Assembly (NCBI RefSeq): GCF_901933205.1
Contig: NC_044573.1
Span: 27,835,493 to 27,899,492, forward strand
Source of the DNA: Camarhynchus parvulus
Taxonomy: Eukaryota; Chordata; Aves; Passeriformes; Thraupidae
Length of the DNA stretch: 64,000 nt
Direction of reading: 5' to 3'
The position numbers and the translations under genes are program-made. How positions within the stretch are numbered: the first letter of the stretch is position 1; each line of letters starts with the position of its first letter. Of this stretch, positions 38,801 to 50,171 are shown piece after piece. The notes below the pieces were generated by a model that worked only from the letters and a program-made list of their open reading frames with translations, had not been told where the DNA came from and searched no databases.

Positions 38801-41800
38801 ACGAATGGTACTTGGTGATGTCCTCCATATTCAGAAATTACCCTGGTAAAGACAGTCACTATTTTATGAAAGCTTATCAGTGACTTATGTGAAATGAGCT
38901 TCTGGGAATCCCTCCTAGTGTCTGTACCCCAAAGCCTGCTGTACTTGGCTGAGGCCATGGAAAGTGAAATGGTGAGTCAATTAGTGGGGTTGTGGAGACC
39001 ACTCTTTCCCTCAAAGTGCCATCTCTTGGTGACACTGAAGTGCACTGGTGGCAAGCATGGGAGAATCTGCTATGGCCATGCCTGCTCTATATCTACATAG
39101 AGGTTTCATTATCTTCGCTCTTTGGTGAAGCTGAACATCCTGGAATGAAAAAGAGGCAGTTTTGATTTTGCATGGAACCATCTGAACTCTGGAGTCTCTG
39201 CAATAACTATTTCTCTTAAAAATCTGGTTAAAAAACAATGAAGCTTATCCTCCTATTAACCCTCACTCATATATAGTGAGGTTAGAGTACGCCTCTAAGT
39301 CCGCATGTGTTTTTGCATTGTTATGACTTTTAAAAAACATAAATCCAGCTGATGTTTTTCTGAAAGCTTATACTGTTTTCCATGTCACCTCTGAAATGTA
39401 AACTGTTTGCAATATTGTGGGAGAAAAAGCAGCAGATTCCTCTGGCCCATCCAGGGTTGCAAGTGATTCATCTGGAAGGCTTTGTATTAGCATCTACCAC
39501 TTGAGACCAAGAGGTTAGCACGCTAGCTGTATATTAAATGCCTCTTGCTTCTCTGATACAGAATTGATGTTTTCTAATTAAGAATACAAGTGCTCTGTTC
39601 CTTCCTGAAAATCCCTCTTCACTTCACAAGAGCCTTTGGAGATCTCATCTGTAAGAAGTTCCAGTCTAGACCTGGGCAGGTTGGAGAGTTGTAATATCCT
39701 GAGGAGCAAGAAAAAGCTGCTGCAATTAGACCATTGCCATCTCAAAATGCGGGTGTGAAGCCTGCAGGGAGGGCAGCGAGGCTTCAGTGTCTGAGGGCAA
39801 AACTCTCATTACAGCTTTTCATGTTCTTCCTATGTTTTTGTGGATGTGTGACATTGCCGTTGTGAGCTGGCTGCTTACTTTTATTGCAGTTGGGAAAATG
39901 GAGGCAAAATTGTTCCTTGTTCCTCCGCCTCTCAGGATAACGTGAAGATTAGCTTATTTCTGAAGTACTTTGAAGTTAAAGTGCTTTGAAGATGAAACAT
40001 CCTTTGTTGATGCTTAAGTACTTTTAGTCATTAGTGACACTCTTAGTGACAGGTGACAGAGCTGAAAGGAATAAGGCTGAGCGTTGAAGAGCAACTGATG
40101 AAGGAAAGACACAGTTTAGTTTAGTGAGCACCTTTGATTATTATGTAGACTGGAGCTGTAACTCTAGAACAGCATTTTAATGATGTGTCCATTGTTGTTG
40201 AGAGACATGCATTTACTTATGATTGACATAGGAAGGCTTCCATTAAGGCAACTGAGCTAATGTAGGCCATGTTATCAGGAAGGTCTCATGAACCTTGGTT
40301 TTGGCGAAGCTGATCTGGAAAAGATTCTTGACTTCTTCATAAAGGAGAATTCTTGGCACAGACACATGTTGGAGCATTTGTTCTCTTTGTAATTTCTACT
40401 AATAATGGCCTATTGTTACTAGTATACTGATAATAGGGAATGCTCATAGGTTTGGCTCAGTACAAGAACTTTGGTTGTGCTTTCAAACTGTAGCCATGCT
40501 CTTTGAGACATGAAGTTTGGAAAACTTATTAAAATGGTTTGTTTCCTATTTTGTTTGTTGTTTTTGTAGTGGATCTTTTTTGTTGTTTTTGTTTTTTTGA
40601 TTGGTTGGGTTTTTTGTTTTGGTGTTTTTTAATTTTTTACATGAGCTTACCCCCACACAAGAGAGAGAAGATTTCACAGTTTATTCAGTTCTGGTCTGTT
40701 TATGCCCATCTCAGCAAAGAGACCAATTAGTGTATTTTTAATAGGATTTTTGTCTCACTTTAAACTTAAACAGATATAATGCAATCTGTAATTACTTCTC
40801 TTGGGGAGAAAACATTTGCTGTTATCAAGGAATATGGTTTGGTAATCTTGTACAGAAAATTCTCAATCAGTGCTTAGATTACACACTAGTCCAGAAATGT
40901 TTTATAAAAAAGTGAGGCCGGGAGGAGGTGTTTCCCAGCAGGGCATCTGTGAGGTTGAGCCAAAAGGATTTCTGTCTGTTCTGCTGAAGGATGGGATGAG
41001 ACCTGTGGGTGCTGAGTAGAAGCAGGCAGGCAAGCAGGCGGCTGACTGCAGTTTTGATGTCCCTGCATTTCAGTGCTGAAAGTGGTATTTGGGACTGTTC
41101 ATCTACCTAGTCCTCTGCCCGCTCACTACACCTCCCCTGCAGAAGCCCAGGATGTCTGACAGTTGCAAGGACCTCTTAATGACTTCTGGACTGCCTCAAA
41201 GTCCTGCTTATGTAGGGTCTAGTCCATGTGCTGTTGGTGTACTCATTGCTGCTGGGACACTCCTTCTGGAGAGTGATGTGGAGTTGTTTCTCGTGGAGAC
41301 AATTACGTGGAGGCTAATAGTGAAAGGATACCATCATATTTTTGCAGTGGTAATTGCTGGACTATTAAATAAGTCTACAGATATTTTTTTATTGATCACA
41401 GTGCTTGGGTGTGTTTTATTTGTTTTTCCCCAGCATAGTTAACCTGTGGCTTTGCTTTTGCTCCATCTCTACCTTTGCTGCTGTCCCTTGTATCTCCGTG
41501 CTGTTTGTGATTTATCTTTTTACTCAGTTACTACTGTTTGCTTTTTCCTTCTCTAGGGGCTGAGGTGAATGCTTCCCCACTGTGGAACCTGGCACAGGTG
41601 AAAATGGAGCCACAGGAAAATGAGGAGGCTAATGTACATGGCCATGGGGTTCTAGGCAGTGATGTCTTTGAGGAACCAATGTCAGGCATGAGTGAAGCTG
41701 GCATGCCACAAAGCCCCAATGGCTCTGAGAGCAGCTACGGTTCTCATTCTGCTGACAGCCTGATGGGATCCTCACCTGTCTTCAACCAGCGCTGCAAGAA

Positions 41801-41819
41801 AAAGATGAAGAAGATGTGA
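29469..41819 (+). CDS. SUPT7L: SUPT7L (STAF65-gamma), 4 coding exons, complete
   Basis: Joined exons: 29469-29881, 36644-36968, 38404-38641, 41557-41819. All have GT/AG ends and consistent phase, giving 1239 nt and 412 residues, close to the human protein (about 414). The product is a structural subunit of SAGA-type (STAGA/TFTC) histone acetyltransferase complexes in the nucleus. Exon 2 carries the histone-fold (bromodomain-associated) domain, about residues 145-235, which in this family pairs with a TAF-type partner. Three SUMO-consensus sites are visible: IKTE in exon 1, IKEE in exon 3 and VKME in exon 4. The C-terminus is basic (CKKKMKKM). The start is MLRYWGEIP. Other vertebrates begin with a slightly longer Met-containing leader, so the first residues may differ. 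Confidence 0.96.
29882..36643 (+). other. SUPT7L: SUPT7L intron after coding exon 1
   Basis: A 6.8-kb AT-rich intron. I see no exon, structured RNA or recognisable full repeat in it. Confidence 0.75.
36644..36968 (+). CDS. SUPT7L: SUPT7L coding exon 2 (histone fold)
   Basis: The acceptor is gtttttcag|AGGCAA and the donor is CTTCAG|gtgagg. It encodes SCRQLLYQSMATILAHTGF, AHEYCLKFTKLLRFAVDREA and VFHEVGIGSVLSLQKFWQHR, the histone-fold helices. The exon is markedly GC-rich against AT-rich introns. Confidence 0.96.
36969..38403 (+). other. SUPT7L: SUPT7L intron after coding exon 2
   Basis: A 1.4-kb intron with nothing recognised inside. Confidence 0.75.
38404..38641 (+). CDS. SUPT7L: SUPT7L coding exon 3
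   Basis: The acceptor is tttgacag|GTTAGC and the donor is CTTCAG|gtaggg. It encodes VSKQLSEEYEKIVNPEKA, then VKIKEEPVSDITFP with a SUMO consensus at IKEE, then an acidic and serine-rich stretch. Confidence 0.95.
38642..41556 (+). other. SUPT7L: SUPT7L intron after coding exon 3
   Basis: A 2.9-kb intron. It contains a T/G-rich low-complexity stretch near 40.54-40.64 kb and nothing else recognised. Confidence 0.75.
40536..40645. repeat. T/G-rich low-complexity stretch in SUPT7L intron
   Basis: T-runs separated by single or double G (tttgttgtttttgttttttt...). No coding signal. Confidence 0.75.
41557..41819 (+). CDS. SUPT7L: SUPT7L coding exon 4 (stop codon)
   Basis: The acceptor is cttctctag|GGGCTG. 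It encodes AEVNASPLWNLAQVKMEPQE, SDVFEEPMSGMSEAG and SSPVFNQRCKKKMKKM, then TGA at 41817-41819. Confidence 0.95.
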
Positions 41820-44800
41820 AAAGGAACAATCTTTTTATTTAGTCCTGGTGGTGTGCAACAGACGCTTGAAAGGAACTAGTAGAGTACGGTGATAATTCCA
41901 ACACAGGGCTGGCCCTGGTGTGTGAGGGACCTGCATGAAATGACTATGAGAGGTTTGATGTGTAGCTCCCCTCTTTGCTGGCTGCTGTGCTCCATGCTGA
42001 CTGATGAGACTGAAGATCACCCTTTACATTTGATGGTGGCACGGCTTGTTTTGGTAGATTCAGGAGGAATGTGCCGGTGAAAAGTAGTTGTGAGGAGATT
42101 TTCTAAGTTACAGAACCATTGAATACTTTGGTTTAAAGGGACCTTGTGGCATTTCTACTCCAGCCTCCTGTTCAGATCTCAGCCAGTTTAGAGCAGGTTG
42201 CTAAGGACTTTGTCCATTTGAGCTTTGAGTAGCTACAAGGATGGTGATGCCAAATCTCTCTGGGCAACATTTTTCCGTATTTGGCAACTATCACAGTAAG
42301 AAAAACAATATATTTGCATCTAGTTGGAATTTCCCATGTTCCAGCTTGTGTTCACTGCTTCTTGTTCTGTTATTGTTCATCTCTGAAAAGAGTCTGACTG
42401 CCTTCTCTAACCCAGTTATTAAGGGATTATATACAATGAGATCTCTTTTTAGGCTTTTCTCTTCTTAAATGTGGAGAAGCCATGTTTCCTGAGCTCTCCT
42501 TACTTGTCCTGTGCTCCAGCCCTCAGACCAGCTCTGTGACCTTCCACTGAAATTGCTGCAGTGCCCTTGTAAGGGGGAGCACAAAAATAAACGACATCCT
42601 CCAAACTCTATCTCACAATCGCTGAGTAAAGAGGAACAATAATTTCCCTCAGAGTGCTGGCTGCCTGCTTGCGGGCTGTTGTGGGCAGCAGGAGAGTCCT
42701 AAGTCAGGGTGTTTTAGTTGGAGAGCTGTCACTGAGGATGATGATGGTGATGTAGCAAAGATGCTGTAGCGTGGTCTCACAGTGCCATTAGCCAGCTCCC
42801 TCAGTGCCTTCACGTTCAGCCTGTTGGTTTCAATGGGCCTAAGTTCTCACTAACTCAGTCTTCCCCTGCTGTAGGCAATGCTTTATTCCTGTGTGCTGCT
42901 TGAAGGCTCGAGGACCTGACAGGCCTTAAAGCAGAACTTGCAGTGAAAACAGGTGAAAAAGATGTTGTGTACGTGAGCCTGAAAGTACAAAAGCATCCTT
43001 TGTTACCATATTGTTTGCATCGTTGAACAGTAAACCATATTTTATATAACCTTCCTTTTGCTTCCAGTGTACTTAAAGAAGCCCTTCTTCTTACTTCTTA
43101 CCAGTTTGAACTCCAGCTGAGCTTTGACTTTCCTAATTTTCTCTGCGTACTTGGGCTGTGTTTCTATATCTCTGCTGGCCAGCCCATCATCACTTCCATT
43201 TCTGTGTACCTTTCTGTTTGTGTTTGAGATTGGTCAGGAGTTCCTCAGTCATCTGTGCTGGCCTTCTGTCATGCCTGCTGTAATTTCTGTTTGTCAGAAA
43301 GGACTGATTTTTTTACTTTGAGAAGGCTGTCTTTGAAGATAAAGGTTCCTTTGAGTGGCCAGGACAGAATTTGCCTTGTGAAGTTCTGCTGAGACATTCC
43401 TTAAATAAAACAAAATATGTTGACCTAAAGGTACAGGACTCTGTCTTGTACACATTTCTCAGGATTTTAAATGCCACAGTTCTATGTCTTCTGCAGCCAA
43501 TACATTCACATTCTCCACCAGTTCTTCCAGCAGAGCTTACTCCCTAGCTGATTACTTGATCATCTGTTCAGGGAAGTTGATGTGGTTTTCTGGAGAGAAT
43601 GAAACAGCTTTTACTAATGGTGTGAGTCTGTACTGGCAATGCAAACTTTTCCTTTGCTGTCATTGGATTGAGTGCAGCAACTTCAGGCTGGCTGAGCTTT
43701 CATATTCAAGGTTGTTATCTTGACAGCTTAGTCTGAAACAGAATCTATTTTGCTGCTTGCTTTTATGGCTCAGCTGACTGATGGATTTTTTTTTGTTCTT
43801 CACAGTCCTCAGTTGATCAACTCGGTCTTTAACTTGATTCAGTGTGTCTCTCTCTCAAAAGAGCTAGAATGAACATGAATCAAGAATGAACAGCCACTTA
43901 AACTGGCTTTATACCTGTAACCCCTTGGGATGGTTGAGGGAAATTTACCAAACCTACCATTTATCTTTACAATTGCAGGTTTATCTTTTGAAAGAATGAG
44001 CTTCAGGCATAGTATTTTTGTTTCTGTATAACATGCCGGGCCTTAATTCTTTTTTCCTAACAGTATTTCTCTTCCACTTTATAGAAGTGGAATCCAAACA
44101 GAAAATGTCTCAATGTCTAATAAGAATGCATGACCATAGGCTTTTATGGACAATGGAGTTAAAATTGTCCATCAGAGTTTTAAAGGTCTCTCCTGGGGGG
44201 TAAATTTTCACTATTTTAAGCCCAGTCAGTAGTAGAAGAGCATACCAGGAAATCTTTATTTTGATTCCCCCTGAGTCACCATTAGCCAAGCTGCAATGTC
44301 CCTGTTTTCTCAGCTGTAAAAAAGAATAGCAATATTTGCCTTTTAGAAGTGTGTTTGAGATTTAGTTACTCTGCAAGAAAAAGGCGCAGTAATCATTCAG
44401 AGAGTTTTGTGAGAGCTGCAAGCTTTTATTCCACTTCAGTTGGACTGTTGCTGGCTGGAGAATGCTTAGATGGTCACTGAAATGTCCTATATGACACAGA
44501 TTTTAAGCAAAACTGCTGACCACAAAGACCAACACAACTCTGATGTTCAGCTGTCTGGGTACAAGGAAGGCATTTGGGGTGGTACCTTCTCACTCAGCTT
44601 TATATATCTACATCTAAACTTGTTCCTTTGGACCACACTTGCAGATGAATAGAAATAATCATTTCTTAGGTCACTGTCCGTTTGGCCTTGAGGTAGAAGT
44701 ATAAAGCAGGTTGAACGAATGGCATTTTTAGAGAGGTCTATTTTTACTTTGTGTGCCCATGAAGTGAGTTCAACTTGACTACCTCAGCTGAAGACATCCA

Positions 44801-46740
44801 CACTGTCAGTGTATGAGTTAAGTGATGTGGCTTAAGCCTTTCCTGGATGGGAATCAGAGACTTCCTCCTGCTGGGCCAGTACTTTTTCTTTTCTGCACAT
44901 TTAGAGCTTGCAGTTCAAATGGTAGTACAGGGCTAAGAGCAGGCTGCCCATCTCAGTTAAACCAGCAGATCCAGCATTCCCCACAACACACAGAATGTGC
45001 GAGGTTGGGGCCCTGAGGCTCAGCCTGGTTTGCCCCTTGTGTCTTTGACACTGTGTGAGGACACCTGTCATTGGGCCTTTCTCTGTAGGTGCTTTGCAAA
45101 CTGGTTCTTGCAGCCAGGTACTTATGCAAAGTCCATTGCACTATTTTTGGGAGCCAAATGACAGAGTGACTGCTGCCAGCATCGCTTGTTCATTTGCAAG
45201 ATTTCAAGTGGGCTAAAAATGAAAATATAGCGTTCTCTAGTGCTTTGGTTAAACCTCATAAGTGTTAATCTTAAGTGCTTTCTCTGTATTGTTCATGTGC
45301 AGATGTTCTGTCTTAACTTTTTTTTGTGATTTTTTTTATTATTTCACATTCCTTTTCCATACCCATTTCACCCTGTAACACGCACTATACAACAAGCCAA
45401 GCCTGAGTGCTTCAAGTGTATTTAAATGCAATGCATATTCACTGTCTTGTGAGTCAGCTGTGTTGTTGCAGTGTAAGGGAGAAGTGCTACTGATTCTCTT
45501 TGGGCTGCATGTTTATGCAGAGGTGAGAAACCCATCAGCATCGCTTATACACTTAAAAATGCAGGCGGAGTAATAACTGTACCTCCTGTTCCCCCACTGT
45601 GCTAAGGGTTGCAGCTGACTTTTGTGTGCTTGACGTTTCCTTTTATGCATGTGGAAGCTTTACCTTCTGGGTGAGCCCTTCGCCTCTGAACATTTATGGT
45701 TCTTATATTTTCAGTGGCATTCGTCATGCATGAAATAGTGAAATGTAAAAACTAGCTCACAAAGTCAGACACAGACTATATGCTCTTTTGATGAATCAAA
45801 GAAAATTTTGCTAGGTGTTAATGCAGCCTTGGGCAGCTAGTGAGGTGTGTTCATTGACCATGTTATCCCCAAATTTCAAACCACAGTGAGATTATGCAGT
45901 GGGTTGGAATGAAGCTCTGCTCTCTCTCTACTGTTTCTTGCTGATGGCTGGTGAAGCACTTTGCTGACCCACCTGCTTCAACAGTCTGCAGTTTTTACAG
46001 TTCTTTCATCTTTCTCCTTTGCTTTCCAAAAGTGGGTGGATGAAAAATGGGAACAGTGAGTATTGACCATGTCCGTATCCAGTAGCATTGATGTCTTACA
46101 GTGATTTATTTTGCCATGATTGAAATTGGTAGGAACTTTGGTATCAATTTGGAGAGCAAGATCTGTAAATTACTTGGCTTTTGAAGTGTTTTGCATAGGA
46201 ATCATACAGGATTGTAGTTGAGAGAGTGCTGTGTATCATATTCCTTTTCCCCTCTAGCAATACCTTTTTATTCCTTTTGAAGAGTTTTGCCTGGTATCCA
46301 GTAAAGTTCGCTCTATAAATGGCAGTGTAACAATTTAACGTGTACAGCTTTATGTCAGACTACACTACCTAGTGATTTAATTCCAAGGCCATCCATGATA
46401 ATTTGAATATGCATAATGCTGTGCAGAAAAAAGGATGTTTCCTGCATAGAAATGTACAATTTAAAAGAAAACAGGAAAACAAGATTAGGTAGGGCAGGTG
46501 AGGCCAATCTGATTATGTGCTCAGTTCTGAGACTAATGCACATGTTATGTGTGAAGGATGTTTTACTTAAAATGTTTTTGTACACGCATGTGAAAGAAAT
46601 ATGTAACTTTGCTTTGTGTTTATATGGAACAGAATTACTTAGAAATATTTCAGGGTTGGGTTTTTTTTCCCTTGCTCTCCTGGAGAGAGTGGCTTTGTAA
46701 TTTCTAATAAAACGATTCAGAAATAAAAATTCAAAAGATG
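41820..46740 (+). other. SUPT7L: SUPT7L 3' UTR (inferred, long)
   Basis: No other gene starts in this interval. The strongest polyadenylation context downstream is at 46.7 kb: two AATAAA hexamers followed by a GT-rich element. The region includes an antisense CR1 fragment at 42.1-42.6 kb. Earlier AATAAA hexamers (42586 and about 43404) could give shorter forms. Confidence 0.5.
42105..42595 (-). mobile_element. CR1 LINE fragment antisense in SUPT7L 3' UTR
   Basis: Landmarks of reverse-complement CR1 run in order: cagaaccattgaatactttgg...gggacctt, gcaggttgctaaggactttgtcc, ctctctgggcaac, ggcttttctcttcttaaatg and gtgctccagccctcagacc. It is full of small indels, so it is an old insertion. Confidence 0.8.
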
Positions 46741-46765
46741 TTGTGTGTGTTTTTTGGTTTTGGAG
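46706..46765 (+). terminator. Strong candidate poly(A) site of SUPT7L
   Basis: AATAAA occurs at 46706-46711 and again at 46722-46727. A GT-rich downstream element (ttgtgtgtgttttttggttttgg) follows at about 46740-46762. This is the classic layout of a vertebrate cleavage/polyadenylation site. Confidence 0.6.
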
Positions 46766-47141
46766 AATGGTGCTGTGAACACAAAAGCCAGTCTTGGGGT
46801 TCTTTTTACCCTTATGTGGGATCTGGAGGAGACATTTTGCAGGCCTGAATAAGGTACTGGGATCATGTATCACAGCCAGGAAGACAAGAAATGTTATTCA
46901 AGGATGTGGCCAGGGAAAATGGAAGTCTTATTTTGCACAGGTGCCAGTGCTAGTGAGCCCCTGAAGTGATATTAGAACCACAGTGCTACTATTGGTATTC
47001 AGCCAGCATAAGCAAGTGCTGTTTCTGGGGCAACTACTTATATGCACTTCTACTACTTATATTAACAGACTACCTAGGAGCCCTGCTCCAAGCCGTGTGC
47101 TTTGCTCTTTTATGTGCCGGTCTACTTATTTTACATTCTGC

Positions 47142-47162
47142 TTTTTTTTTTTTTTTTTTTTT
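47142..47162. repeat. Poly-T run (21 nt)
   Basis: An uninterrupted T homopolymer just before the CpG-rich block. It could be the poly(A) tail of an old minus-strand retroinsertion, but no body is recognisable. Confidence 0.85.
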
Positions 47163-47299
47163 AGACTGCAGTGAATGAAGCACAGTGTGCTTTCCCCTCT
47201 GTTCTGTCATGGTAGGGCTGAGGAAGGAGATTTGAAGATTGCTAGCCCTGCTAAGCAATTGCGAAGAGCACACCCTGAATTAGGATATTGGCCGAAGAG

Positions 47300-47830
47300 T
47301 GAATAGTGCTCGTTTCCATCACGCCTGTGCTTCAGCGCAGTCCGCCTGCACAGCTGAATTGATGTCCCGGTCCCAGTCCGGGGCTGCCAGGACCTGGAGG
47401 CAGAGGACAGCAATGTCCCCTTCCCATTGCTGCCCACCAGGTCAAAGCCCGAGCCCTGGGATCGCTCGGCTCCAGCAGCCTCGGGAGCAGCCGGCAGCCC
47501 GGATGGCAGCCTCGGGAGCCTGGGGGTCCCGCACCGCGGCCGTGCCCTGGCTGCCTGCCGAGGGTCGCCCGTGTGGGCTGCGGGCGCGGCGGTGGCCGCG
47601 GGGCGGTGCTGGCCGCTCGCCGCTGCGGGGCTGCAGCCAGGCACGGCCGCTTGCGCTGCAGCCGCAGCCTCTGCGCTCCCCCATAAACCCCAAACTCCAA
47701 ACCCTGCCGTTTTCGCCGCGTCTTTTATTTTGGAGATTAGAATCACCTCTTGGTTGCTATGGAAACGCTGCGTGAGAGAAGTCGACCTCATTATGAGTTG
47801 GGATGAAAAGTCCTTAGGGGTGGGCTCGGC
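47300..47830. promoter_or_regulatory. Orphan CpG-rich block with RFX X-box
   Basis: This GC- and CpG-rich block stands alone in AT-rich sequence. It contains ttttcgccgcg (E2F-like) at about 47710 and GTTGCTATGGAAAC at 47753-47766, a near-palindromic RFX X-box. It looks like a promoter CpG island, but no recognised exon is attached on either strand. Confidence 0.55.
47753..47766. promoter_or_regulatory. RFX X-box motif
   Basis: GTTGCTATGGAAAC matches the two-half-site RFX consensus closely. It lies at the right edge of the orphan CpG-rich block. Confidence 0.6.
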
Positions 47831-48907
47831 ACCTTTGCAGCGGGGAGAATGGGGCTGTGGGATCTGTGGCAGGGGCGTCGCTGCTTTTGCAGGGATCCTC
47901 AGTGGTTTACAGAGCTTGTCAGTGTTTCCCTTCAGCCTCATCAGGCCAAAACCAGCCCCTGCTCCTGGACCATTTCCCTTGGGAATCGGCTCAAGAGTCG
48001 TGGCAGCATCACTTGTGCACCTGGACTGCAGGTGCCCTTGCTTCAGCGTGCGTGGAGGCTGTCACTGCAATAGGCAGTGGGGCTGCAGCAGTGAGCTCGA
48101 TGAAAGGCTTGGGTGTTGTGAGGGGTCTTTGCTCCTGGGGCATACCCTCTGTGTGCTTTTCCCTCAAATCTGGGCTGCCACCTCTGAGCCCAGACTGTCC
48201 CTGGAGGTGTGCCTCGTTGTCAGCGTTGTGCCCATCCAAACATCCTGCTGCCTCTGCTCGTCCTTGCCACCCAGGTTTGTCTCGTCCCTCCCCTGACCTT
48301 TAATGCTCATTTTCCTCTTGACCTCCTGACAATATTTCTGTGCCCTCACTGCCCAGCTTCTTGTGGCAATTACTGCTGCCCATCTTGAGTTGCAAACACA
48401 CTTAGGAAGCAACTTTTTTTCCCCGAGTGAAAAAAAACCCCAAACTATTAAGATTATTTATCTGAGTTGTAGGCGAAATTTTCTTTCTCTTGGTGGAGGA
48501 AAGGAAGCTGGAACTTGCTGTAAACATAACAGTTGTAAAAGCTGACTCTTAGTTATTCCATCTTGTTGCTGTTGGACAAACTGCCTGGCATGGAGGGTGT
48601 GCTCGATTCCAGCTCTGGTGTAAACTCCTCCATCCCTTCAGGCTGAAGTGGGGGGACAGGCAGAACTTATACAGCAGGAGAAGATGAGGCAGGAGGCTCT
48701 GCAGCAGCCAGGGCTGAGCATGGCATGTCCTCTGGGGTGGGGTCTCTGTTACCCTGCTGTGCCAAAGCTGGCATTTGTTAACCCCATGAAAGATTTTGTG
48801 AACTACAGTTTCTTAGCCCTTCTGGGCATCAATTTCAGAGTATTTGGAGAAAGGCTGGAAAAATGATAGTATTTGCCAATACTAACACTAAAAACAAGAA
48901 AAACAGG

Positions 48908-49164
48908 CTCCTCTCCTCTCCTCTCCTCTCCTCTCCTCTCCTCTCCTCTCCTCTCCTCTCCTCTCCTCTCCTCTCCTCTCCTCTCCTCTCCTCTCCTCTC
49001 CTCTCCTCTCCTCTCCTCTCCTCTCCTCTCCTCTCCTCTCCTCTCCTCTCCTCTCCTCTCCTCTCCTCTCCTCTCCTCTCCTCTCCTCTCCTCTCCTCTC
49101 CTCTCCTCTCCTCTCCTCTCCTCTCCTCTCCTCTCCTCTCCTCTCCTCTCCTCTCCTCTCCTCC
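48908..49164. repeat. Perfect (CCTCT)n / (AGAGG)n pentanucleotide array, about 51 units
   Basis: About 257 bp of uninterrupted CCTCT units with no visible variant repeat. One strand is all pyrimidine and the other all purine. All reading frames stay open through it, so open frames here are artefacts of the repeat. Confidence 0.98.
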
Positions 49165-50150
49165 TTCCCCCTTTTCATTTTCCACTCATGGAGCAGCCAC
49201 AATGTTGTTTTTGCCATTCCCAATTTTGCTGGAGGAGCTTCAGTGTGCTTGGTGAATGTGACATTGGTGCTGCTGCAGCAGCTCCTTTGAAGACAGTGAT
49301 GCTGAATGTTTAGCCAAACCCTTCTTTTTCATCTGCAATGTACAGTAGTGAATAGACTTAGATGAATGTAACCAGACCAGTTTGACACTCTCCATCTTTC
49401 CCTTTTGACAGTCTATTGAGTCTTGTAATTCCATAATTTTGCTATTATTTGAGTCAATACAAACTCTTCTATTGTACAGCAGTCCTGGATTTCTCCACTG
49501 AAGAAAGGAAACAAGGAAGCCAATTGCTGGTAACTCTGAATGCCTAAAGAAAATTACATGAACCAATTCTTATCTAAAAAGCTGTAGTATATAAAAACTG
49601 TCTGAGTCTTCCTTTTATAGTCTAAAGAAACAAAACCACACCTCCACTTCCCTGCTTCTTTGATGGTCACATTGAAAGCAAATTAGTTGCATTTATATTG
49701 TGATATCTGAATTAAATTTGTCTGATATGGCTGAGATGTCACAGCCCTATTAACTACAGGTGCTCTATAATACAGTGCCTTTTTACACAGGCAGGTAGGA
49801 TAAAATAAATTATTATTCCTTGTCTACTGAAGGGATTTTTTCTGTGGGAAACAGTGAGCAAGCCAGCTGCATCTCAGTATAACCAAATCTTTCACAATGC
49901 CTTCAAAAGAAGCACAGAAATTAAATAACTACAGACACAGTCCTTCTTGTATTCATCTCCTCTAGCCCAAAGCTCCGAGACCTTCCTACACTCATTTCCA
50001 GTCTTTAAAAAAATTAGCATTTCACAAAGAAACAGCAGAGCTCTACAGCTCTCAGCAGTGATTTCTGTTGTTGTGTTTTGTCGTTCTATTTGCATGCTCA
50101 GTTTTGATAAATTATGTTCTTGGGTTGGGTGCAAAATATATTTCTGAAGT

Positions 50151-50171
50151 GAATGAATGAATGAATGTATG
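50151..50171. repeat. (GAAT)n short tandem repeat
   Basis: Four copies of GAAT followed by a variant unit. Confidence 0.8.

Noticed and set aside
42586..42591. AATAAA as the main SUPT7L poly(A) signal
   Set aside because: It sits at the edge of an old CR1 copy and lacks a clear GT-rich downstream element. The 46.7-kb site is better, though this one may still be used as a minor site.
46355..46873. 172-codon minus-strand frame
   Set aside because: It overlaps the probable SUPT7L polyadenylation region and has no recognisable domain.
47207..48303. Open frames of 244-289 codons on both strands near the orphan CpG island
   Set aside because: GC-driven low-complexity Ala/Pro/Arg/Cys sequence with no recognised family. 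The composition explains the lack of stops.
48835..49313. Open frames of Leu-Ser-Ser-Pro and Glu-Glu-Arg-Arg-Gly repeats
   Set aside because: Pure translation of the CCTCT/AGAGG microsatellite, open in every frame.
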